This document shows, piece after piece, positions 42,231 through 50,500 of a stretch of 64,000 nt of DNA. Each line of letters opens with the position of its first letter. Positions within the stretch are counted from its first letter, which is position 1. Made by a program: the position numbers and the translations under genes. The notes below the pieces were generated by a model. The model was not told the DNA's origin. It did not search any database and saw only the letters and a program-made list of their open reading frames with translations. The stretch comes from Prorocentrum cordatum (lineage: Eukaryota > Sar > Dinophyceae > Prorocentrales > Prorocentraceae). The stretch covers positions 221,833 through 285,832 of the forward strand of contig CAUYUJ010016299.1 of the NCBI GenBank assembly GCA_963575745.1, given 5' to 3'.

Positions 42231-42978
42231 GAAGTTACCCAGGGGACCAATCAGCAACACGTCAAGAAGTTATCCTGGGGGGCAAACCAGCAACACGTCA
42301 AGAAGTTATCCCGAAGGGGCAAACCAGCAACACGTCAAGAAGGTGCTGAGGGGGGCAAACCAGCAACACGTCAAGAAGTTATCCTGGGGGGCAAACCAGC
42401 AACACGTCAAGAAGTTATCCTGGGGGGGGCAAACCAGCAACACGTCAGGAAGTTATCCTGAGGGGGCAAACCAGCCACAGGTCCAAAAGATGCTGAGGGG
42501 GGCAAACCAGCAACACGTGAAGAAGTTATCCTGACGGGGCAGGTCTTGCAACACGTCAAAGGTTATCCTGAGGGGGGCAAACGAGCAACACGCCAAGAAG
42601 GTGCTGAGGTGGTCGACCACCAACACTTCAATAAGTTACCCTGAGGCAAAACCAGCCACTCGCCAAGAAGTCATCCTGAGGGGGCAAACCAGCAACACGT
42701 CAAGAAGGTGCTGAGGGGACAAACCAGCAACACGTCAAGAAGGTATCCTGGGGGGGGCAAACCAGCAACACGTCAATGCGGTATCCCGAGGGGACCAAAC
42801 CAGCAACACCACTGCCGTGCTTCTTTGGTGTCTGCCGTGCTCCTGTGGTGTTTGCCGTGCGAACGTGTGGTCTGCCGTGCTCCTGTGTGGTTTGGCGTGC
42901 TCCTGTATGGTCTGCAGACCACCTGCTCATTTTCTGAGGACGTCCCGAGCGAAAACGTCATTTTTGACATAAGAGGTT
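42231..42978 (-). repeat. Inverted copy of the ~35-bp tandem array and flank
   Basis: Reverse complement of 36,845-37,529 up to about 42,916, followed by a truncated GAGGACGTCCCGAGCGAAA unit that ends abruptly at 42,980 inside GACATAAGAGGTTCTA, where the Helitron-like fragment begins. Confidence 0.85.
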
Positions 42979-44937
42979 CTAACGACAACAGAAGCTGGGA
43001 CAACGAGAGAGAGCGCCACCTGGAGAGACAACGGAGTGCTCCCGCATGTCTCTCCTCAGATTGTGTTCCCAACGGCGCACGCGGTCGACCCAGTTCTTTG
43101 CGTCCTCCACCTTCGTGAACCCGAGCTCGTGCGGCTCCCCGCGGCTGCACGCCTCCACGCTCTCTCGCGCTTCCTGGGCTCGCTCAGACACCTTGAAGAA
43201 CTTTTTCAAGTACTGTTCAATGCTGAGGAGCTTGTCGACCTGCTCGTACCACGTCTCCTTGTTTTCATTCCAGAACTCTTCGGACCACGATAACCACTCC
43301 GGGCACGTGTCGCTGCTCGACGATGGGATGTGAACTCGATTCAAGTCGCACTTGGGCGTCTTTCGACAGCAGACGGCACAGGCATCATGGACGCATCGTT
43401 CGTCCGTCTGCGCATTCTTGTACTGCGCCACACAAAACCTGCCCACCTGCGGACTGACCGCGTCCAGGCCCTCTGCGAGCGCCCGTTCCAGCACTGTCCT
43501 CCGGTACGTCTGGAGAATGTCTTCGCCGTCTCGTTGATGGAGATCATGCCTGCACTCCTCGAGCAGGTGCCGTCGCTTGTCGTCGTCGTCGGAGCCGCCC
43601 CACGGTTGCTTGCAGAAGCGGCAATGGTTCGGGTCCAGGTACTCGGGCGTCTCCGCGCACTTCGGCAAGGACCCGGGCTCGGGCTTTGCCAGAGCGAGGA
43701 GTACCTGCAAAGCGGGTGCGGATCGGGCGACGTCGTCGTCGAGCCTCTGCGGTCGCGGCTCGTCGGCGAGGAACTTCCTGCTCTCGTCACGGACGAGGTC
43801 TGCGAGCCTCTCCTCCCCGAAGCATTTCTTGCAAAAGTGCTGATATACCCTGTTGGTCCGGGCTGGTTTGACACGGCATCCGATGCACTTGGAGCCAGCT
43901 GCCTTCCAGCACACGTCGCACAGCGCCGCGCTCTTCTGGAAATGCGACGAGCACACAGAGCAGCTCCTCACGACTTTGGAGCAGCTCTCTGTTCCGCATT
44001 CGATCATGGACACCTGCAGCGGTTCCTTGGTGGCGGAGTCCTCGGTCCTGTAACAGAATGCGCACTCGGGGGAATCCCAATGTGTTTTACACAGGCCCGC
44101 CGCCCGCTGCTCTGGCGTTGTGCACTCAGGACACCACAGAGCGAGGTTGTCGCACATCTCGCACTGCGGGGTCTCCAGCGACGCCGGCGGCACAGCGCGG
44201 CAGACGGCGCACGAGCGCGCAGCGAAACAGGCCTTGCAAGCTCGCCGATATATCACTTCAGTTCGACCTCGCATCCGACCGCAGTGCACGCAGCACCGAC
44301 CGTCCTGGGCCCAGCACGACTGGCACTTCGCTCTCGATTGCCCGTTAGACATGCCAGAACACGCGCTACAGAACACCACTGCTACGTCGCAAGATTCGTT
44401 GCTACACTTCGACCGAGTCAAGGAGCCAGCAGGAGTCGGCGCAGCGCAGTGCGAACAAGGAATCGAAGATGTAAAGCACTCGGAGCACAGCTTGAGATTG
44501 CGTTCCTCAGGCGAAGTGTGCGTCGGACACGCCATAGCACATCTTTTTCCCGCGGCCTGCGGGTGCTTCTCGCGTGACTCGCAGGCCACGCACAGCGCTG
44601 GTTCGTCTTCCTCGTTGCACCAGGTACACTCAGGGCAGCTGCGAGACCGATAACACGGCTTACACATGCCACCGCTGAGCTCGCGCTGCGCACCGCAGAA
44701 TCGACAACATCCCTTTCTCTTCTCCTGCTTCTGGCGGTACAGAGTAGGATGCTTCTCCTTGTAGCAAGACTTGCAGTAACCGTCATAACCGGACTGAGCC
44801 TTGGGGGGCTCCTCACCACGGCGGGTCTTGTGATACCCTTTGCAATACTTGATCGTCTTAGCAGCACGCGCTGGACAAACAAGAGACCCACAGAACATCA
44901 TATAGAACGCCAGTCGGAGCATGCCGAAAATAAACAT
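42979..44937 (-). CDS. Cys-rich N-terminal part of a Helitron-like replication protein, truncated
   Basis: 652 codons. From about residue 30 to 395 there are some twenty CxxC pairs (CRFC, CKPC, CVAC, CSEC, CSHC, CVHC, CKAC, CPEC, CAFC, CIGC, CKKC), i.e. repeated small zinc-binding modules. These are followed by CRFCKQPWGGSDDDDKRRHL, LDAVSPQVGRFCVAQYKNAQ and a helical WYEQVDKLLSIEQYLKKFF. This arrangement resembles the N-terminal half of large Helitron Rep-helicase proteins of dinoflagellates, as I recall them; no Rep HUH motif or helicase is present here. The frame ends at 42,979 where satellite starts, so the rest was lost. The first ~25 residues are hydrophobic and may not be real coding; the conserved part begins near KTIKYCKG. 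Confidence 0.55.
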   Translation of the reverse strand: MFIFGMLRLAFYMMFCGSLVCPARAAKTIKYCKGYHKTRRGEEPPKAQSGYDGYCKSCYKEKHPTLYRQKQEKRKGCCRFCGAQRELSGGMCKPCYRSRSCPECTWCNEEDEPALCVACESREKHPQAAGKRCAMACPTHTSPEERNLKLCSECFTSSIPCSHCAAPTPAGSLTRSKCSNESCDVAVVFCSACSGMSNGQSRAKCQSCWAQDGRCCVHCGRMRGRTEVIYRRACKACFAARSCAVCRAVPPASLETPQCEMCDNLALWCPECTTPEQRAAGLCKTHWDSPECAFCYRTEDSATKEPLQVSMIECGTESCSKVVRSCSVCSSHFQKSAALCDVCWKAAGSKCIGCRVKPARTNRVYQHFCKKCFGEERLADLVRDESRKFLADEPRPQRLDDDVARSAPALQVLLALAKPEPGSLPKCAETPEYLDPNHCRFCKQPWGGSDDDDKRRHLLEECRHDLHQRDGEDILQTYRRTVLERALAEGLDAVSPQVGRFCVAQYKNAQTDERCVHDACAVCCRKTPKCDLNRVHIPSSSSDTCPEWLSWSEEFWNENKETWYEQVDKLLSIEQYLKKFFKVSERAQEARESVEACSRGEPHELGFTKVEDAKNWVDRVRRWEHNLRRDMREHSVVSPGGALSRCPSFCCR

Positions 44938-45250
44938 CGGTAAGAATCGCCCCGAGGATCACCTACTAGAAAGTTGGATCTCACAGGGCTAATAGAAGCA
45001 CCTCCACCGCGCACACCCTGCCGCAGCTTTGCAACCACATTGAGCCCAATACAACATGTGCCAACAACATAGAGCACGTGAGAGAGCGACCTTAATCGTC
45101 GAAGGCTATCAAGAGCACCCACGGCATTGCGCACTCGAAAAGAATTAAGGCGCGCTCCTGTGCCCTGCTATACTCCTGGCGTTGCCGTGCTGATTGGCCG
45201 TGTTGGTCTGGTGTGCTCCTGTGATACGCGGCGCCCCTGCGACCTGCACT
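44938..45250. other. Short unique flank of the Helitron-like fragment
   Basis: No repeat family until GTTGCCGTGCTGATTGGCC near 45,181, where diverged 20-bp satellite resumes. No leader relic or ORF was found here. Confidence 0.4.
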
Positions 45251-45417
45251 GATCCTGAATGCTTTGCCGTGCTCCTGTGTGTTCTGCCGTGTTCCTGTGT
45301 GGCCTGCCGTGCTCTTGTGTTTTCTGCCGTGCTCCTGTTGGTCTGCCGTGCTCTTCTGTGGTCTGCCGTGCTCCTGTGGGTTCCGCCGTGCTCCTGTGGC
45401 GTCTGCCGTGCTCTTGT
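45251..45417 (+). repeat. 20-bp satellite
   Basis: About eight units with mixed spacers, ending GCCGTGCTCTTGTGTGAGCT, the same junction to a LINE tail seen at 30,628 and 54,712. Confidence 0.8.
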
Positions 45418-45783
45418 GTGAGCTGTGAGCTGCGGGGCCTGTGAAGGCTAAAAGGAGCCCGAGGCCCGCGGAGCCCGTTGGCCCCAGGGCCTCAAGGGCC
45501 AAACCTAGGGGCCCCTAAGGAGCCACCGCAGGGGAGGGCGCGAAGCGCCAGACGCGCGAAGCGCACGATTTCAAAGAAATCAAGAAGGCAGCAGGGGCCG
45601 AGGCGCGCAAGCACGCCCAACAAGCCCACCTCGCTGCAAAAGAGGCGCGGGGCAGAAGTTGCTGCCTCACGCACTCACAGTAAGAAGAAGACGAGGGGGG
45701 CGGACACAACAGGAAGAAGAAGATGATGCTGCATCACTCCCCCTCGTCATGATCAGCACGGCGGCGCCTCTTGCGCCTGTCCT
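45418..45783 (-). mobile_element. Truncated second LINE copy (3' tail), inverted relative to the main LINE
   Basis: The reverse complement matches the main LINE from its last ~15 ORF2 codons (about 52,466) to its 3' end (53,022): GACAGGCGCAAG(A/C)GGCGCC, the GGAAGAAGAAGATGATG-like stretch, GCGCTTCGCGCGTC and the AGCTCAC-repeat end. It is about 366 bp against 557 in the main copy, with a shortened 3' UTR. It is 130 bp upstream of the main LINE's 5' end, in opposite orientation. Confidence 0.8.
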
Positions 45784-45913
45784 CCGTGCTCTTCTGTGGT
45801 CTGCCGTGATCCTATGGGGTCTGCCGTTGTTCGGCCGTCTTGAGGGCACTCTTAGGGCATAGTCTGCCGTGCTCCTCGTCTTGGTCTGCCGTGCTCCTCG
45901 TCTTGGTCATCCT

Positions 45914-47125
45914 TTCTGGACGTGCAAGGCGTGCGGCACCAGTGCTCCCCCATGGACGAAGGAGTATCGCTCTGACAAGCCCCCCCCGCGGGCGGACGCA
46001 GACGGGTTCGTGCAGCAGCCCAGGGGAAGGGATGAGCAACGCGCTGCGAGGCGCTCGGACTCCCAGCGGGCCCTCTCGGGGAGCACCGCGCCCAGCAGCG
46101 CCCCCAACAGCAGGGCACGGCGCGCGCGGCCTTGGGGAGAGGCCAAGACGCAGAACGAGGAGCTGCAGGCGCAGCTCGATGCGGCCAGGGAGCGCGTCGC
46201 CACGCTCCAGGGGGCTTCGGCGCTCGGGCTCTCAGTGGACTTCCAGCGTGAGGCGGAGAACGCCCTCCAGCAGGGCAAGGACCAGGTCGCCGCCCTGGAG
46301 CGGTCCGTCCAGGAGGCCCAGCAGACGGAGCGCCCGCCTCACTCTGTGCTCCACATTGAGGCCAACGCCATCCAGAAGGTCGAGCGCCAGTTGGCCACGG
46401 CGCGTACCAGGAAGGAGAAGCTCCAGCTGCAGGCGTCCGAGCTGCGCGAGCTCATCGCGGAGAAGCAGGAGCAGCTATCGGCAGCCGAGTTGGGGGTTGA
46501 TGAAGTCACTGGGCAGATTGCAGAGCTGGAAGAGACCAGGGCCAAGGTCACTCAGCAGGCGATCCAGCGGGCCAACGCAGCTGTCGGAGGCGTGCCGAGC
46601 CCGCTTGGTGACGCTGTCCAGGGGGTGCTCTCTCAGGTTGGCGCCCTTTCGGATCTCCTCAAGCAGCACGGCGCCGACCTGCCGCCCAGGTTTTCGGAGA
46701 TCGTCGAGATTCTCAACACGCAGAAGGAGGCGGTCGCTGACGTGCTCAGGCCCCGAAGCAGCTCGGTCAGGAAGCGTTGGGGCGACAGCGTCGGTGAGGA
46801 CGGCCTCGCGACTGAGGATGACGACATGCCGCTCGGCATCGTGGCCCCAGGTGGGCCTGCGGCCGCCCCTCCCGCGGCCGCCCCGCTGGCAGGGCCGACC
46901 GCGGCTGGGCCGCCAGCCGCGCGGGTCAGGCCAGCGGACGGACCCTACGGCCCTGCAGCGGCCCGTGGCCAACACGGGGCTACCCTGGGCACGTGGCCTC
47001 AGGTGGAGCCCAGCCTCACCAAGGCCCTCGCCGAGCAAGGGGCGGCCTTCACGGACGGCGACCCCTTGTTGGCTGCGGCTGCTGTCGTGGCTCCTGCTGC
47101 TGGGTACGGGCCGCGCCGTGGGTGA
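45914..47125 (+). CDS. LINE ORF1, coiled-coil protein, 5'-truncated
   Basis: The frame enters from satellite and becomes element sequence at FWTCKACGTSAPPWTKEYR, a small CxxC segment reminiscent of W-x-C-x2-C zinc ribbons common at the start of dinoflagellate LINE ORF1s. It is followed by a long predicted coiled coil (AKTQNEELQAQLDAARERVA through KEKLQLQASELRELIAEKQE to VTGQIAELEETRAKVTQQAI), then a small folded-looking region (FSEIVEILNTQKEAVADVL) and a Pro/Ala-rich tail. It ends with TGA at 47,123-47,125. ORF1 products typically bind the element RNA and multimerise through the coiled coil. The true start is missing. ORF2 lies in the same frame but is separated by three stops (47,123 to about 47,417). 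Confidence 0.7.
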   Translation, partial: FWTCKACGTSAPPWTKEYRSDKPPPRADADGFVQQPRGRDEQRAARRSDSQRALSGSTAPSSAPNSRARRARPWGEAKTQNEELQAQLDAARERVATLQGASALGLSVDFQREAENALQQGKDQVAALERSVQEAQQTERPPHSVLHIEANAIQKVERQLATARTRKEKLQLQASELRELIAEKQEQLSAAELGVDEVTGQIAELEETRAKVTQQAIQRANAAVGGVPSPLGDAVQGVLSQVGALSDLLKQHGADLPPRFSEIVEILNTQKEAVADVLRPRSSSVRKRWGDSVGEDGLATEDDDMPLGIVAPGGPAAAPPAAAPLAGPTAAGPPAARVRPADGPYGPAAARGQHGATLGTWPQVEPSLTKALAEQGAAFTDGDPLLAAAAVVAPAAGYGPRRG

Positions 47126-47590
47126 TGCTGGAGCGTGGGAGTGGCCAGCTTCCACAGTCGGCCGCGATGTGGGGGCCAGCGAGACGCCATCCCCTCGGGA
47201 TGTGCGCGGGCCCAGCTGTTGGGACAGGTGGAGGAGGCGCTGTGACGGCCGCTGGCGCGTCCGCGCCCCCCGCAGGCGGCGGGCGGCGCCGAGCACCCTC
47301 GCCCGAGGTAGCCAGCTGGCGCGGTCGGGATCACCGAGGTGGCCCCCCGACGGCCAGTCAGGGGCCGAGAGCGGTGGGATTCAGCCCCACGACGTCGCAG
47401 CTCTCGGCCCCGTTGGTGATGGGCATGCGCACCCCCCGCTGGCAACCGGAGGGGCGGAGGGACGGCCGCCTCCCCAGCCCTGCGATGGCGCGCCGCGGAG
47501 GGAGGGACGGCCACCTCCCGTTCTGGCGAGCGGCCCGCCGACGCCGCTGAGGAGCGCTGGAGCGAGGGGCCAGGTCCCCCTCCAGTCCTG

Positions 47591-50500
47591 GTGGGGGCGG
47601 AGGGTCCCGCGACCAGGAGCACAGCGGGCCCCGTGTCTGACGCTGATGGGCGGGCCGCTCGCGAGGCAGCTGTCATCGGCAAGGCGCCGCAGGTCGGCAG
47701 GGCAGGAGGCCAGCAGCTCAGAGCCGGCCTCGTCATGTTCGGCTGCAACGGCAACGCTTGGAGCAGGAGCGTTGAAGCCCTCGAGGCCTTCTTCAAGGCG
47801 TACGACTACTGGCCTGACGTCGTGGCGCTGCAGGAGACGAGGCTCCTGCGTGCGCGCCTGCCCAGTGCTGCGGCTCAGGCCCGCGGCCTGGGCTACGCGG
47901 CCTTCCTCCACGAGGCGGCGCCGACGGAGAAGCAAGGGCCCCAGGCGACCTCAGGCGGCGTGGCGATTCTGGTGCGAGACGGCTTGCAGGCCGACGAGTC
48001 GGCGCGCCCTTTGCCCTCGGCCTTGCGCCACCGCCTCATCGGGGTGGAGGTCGCTGCTGCCTCGGGCTTTCGGGTCCTGGTGCTGGCTGGGTACTTTCAG
48101 CACTCTGTGGGCCCTCGAGGCACCAACCTGGACTTGTTTTCGGCCATCTCGGAGGTGACGGGCTTTTCTGCCGACGTCCCGTGGGTCCTCCAAGCCGACT
48201 TCAACATGGAGCCCGAGCCACTGGAGGAATTGGGGTGGCCCGCTGCGGTGCGGGGGCATGTCCTGGGGCCCTCGGAGGCGACTTGCCATGCCGAGGGATG
48301 TGACCACCTCTACGACTGGTTCGTGGCTTCCTCGGCGATGGCAGCCTGCACGGCCTCCTGCGCCACCACGCTCGAGGGCTTCGGTCTGCACCCTCATCGC
48401 CCTGTCCTGCTTCGTCTCCAGGACGTTCGGGCAGATGCGTTGGTGGAGGTTCCGTCCAGGCCCGCACGCTTCCCCGAAGTTGCTCCTGAGCTCCTTCGGG
48501 CGCGCGAGGACGCGGAGATTGTGTGCTACTCGGTTGGCAAGAAAGGACAGGTCACGCCCAGGAGCGTCGCGTGGTCCTGGGACGCAGGCACTTCACCGAC
48601 CAACCTCTCCGACGCCTTCAGCGAGTGGGCTGCGGCGGCAGAAGGCACCCTGGTCGGCATCCACGGCATCGTCCAGGCCGACTTGGCCCGTCACCTCGGC
48701 AGAGGAGAGGGGCCGCGGCTGACCCTCAAGCCCCTCAGTGCCTTGGTCAAGCGAGACGCCAGGTTCAGGTTCAGCCTCCTCACGCACCGCCTGCGGAGCT
48801 GCCTGGACGTTGCCCTCCAGCGGCTGCGCGCTGAGAGGACTGGCCGCTGGCACCCTCGGCATGCAGACTGGTACGGGCACCAGGCCATGCTCAGAGCGCA
48901 GCTCTTGCTGGAGGCGGTGCAGGAGGCTGCCGACTCGGACGGTGGAGCTCTTCCTGGCGCAGCTCCTGATCGACTGGGCGACCTGGTGTTTCAGGCGGGC
49001 GTCCACGGCAGCCCTGATGCCGCTCGGGACCTCCAAGGGCTGCTCGGAGCATCGCAGCGCCGCGACGCGGCTGAGAGCGCCCAGGCCTGGCGCAACTGGG
49101 CTCAGACAGCGGTTGAGAAGGGCGGTCGTCTGGCCCACCGCTTCTCGAAGGCGACGCCTCCGCCGACGGTCAGGGACGCTGACTCTGGCAGGAGGCTCGT
49201 TGGGATGGCAGCGATCGGCGAGCTCACGAGTGTCTGGCAGAAGCTGTGGCTCCAGGACGGCTTTGCCCTGGGCGCTGGGGCCAGCAGCTGGGACGTTGGC
49301 GAGTGGCGGCTGCCACCCATCTCGCTGGAGCAGCTCCAGGCGGCCTGCAAGCGCTACAGCCCCTCGGTGGGGCTCGGGTGCGACTCTCTGCACCCTCGGC
49401 AGATCCTTCTGCTGCCCGTGGCGCTGCAGCAGCGCATCCTGGACATCCTGGCGGCCTACGACGACGCCCCTGCATCGATCAGCGGGCAGGTCTCCCTGAT
49501 GGTGTTCATCCCGAAGGCAGATGGAGGGGTAAGGCCCATTGCGCTGCTGCCGCTGGTCCTGCGGCTGTGGTCGCGCCTCCGCCAGCCGTGCTGCGCCCGC
49601 TGGGAGGCTGACCACGACTTCCCCTTTTTCTGGGGACGTGACGGGCGTGACTGTGAGCGGGCTGGGTGGCTGCACAACTGTTTTGCGGGGTTCGCGATGG
49701 CGAACCAGCAGTTCGAGGCCGCGAGCCTCTTCCTGGACATCAGCAAGTTCTACGAGCACGTGCGACATGATGTGCTCTGGGCGAATGCAGTACGTTTCGG
49801 GTTCAACCTCAGGCTGCTGCGTGGCCTCCTCACCTCCTACCAGGCCCCAAGGATGGTCCTCGCGGCGGGCATGGCTTCCCCCGCCTTCGGCACTACGGGT
49901 ACGGTTCTGGCTGGGTGTGCGTGTGCGACAGCAGTTGCGAAGCTCCCAGTGCTGGGCGCCCTCCTGGCCGCGGGGGCGATGTGCCCTTTGATCACGCCGC
50001 GGAACGTTGTCGACGACATCTCGCTCCAGGCGGTCGGCACGGCCCGACTAGTCAAGCGTCAGTTGTTGGTTTCCAGCTGCGAAGTGGTCCGCCTGCTGCG
50101 TGAGCAGCACCTCCCACTCAACGAGAGTAAGTCGGTCTTCCTGGCCTCGTCGCCGCAGCTCGCCAAGGAGCTCTCCGAGGAGTGGGCAGCGCAGGGCCTT
50201 GCCTTCAAGAGGGGACTGCAGGCGAGGAACCTCGGCACCGACGCCAACATCACTCGTCGAGGCGTGCATGAAGGAGCTGGGCGTGCGGTCGGCGGCCTTC
50301 GGCGTGGCCGCAGGCTCGGGGTGCTTCGCTCCGCTGGGGCGGCGACCGAGATGGTCCACCGTGCTGGGCCCACCGCAGCGATGCTGTGGGGGCGTACCGT
50401 GACTGGTGTGCCTGATGGGGAGCTACATTCGTGGCGCTTGGCGGCGGCGCGCTCGGCCGGGAAGCTCCCCAAGGGTGCCTCACTCGGGCTGAGGCTCAGG

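Noticed and set aside
45840-48158. 772-codon plus-strand frame overlapping LINE ORF1 and ORF2
   Set aside because: Low-complexity Arg/Pro/Ser sequence in another frame; ORF1 and ORF2 carry the domain motifs.
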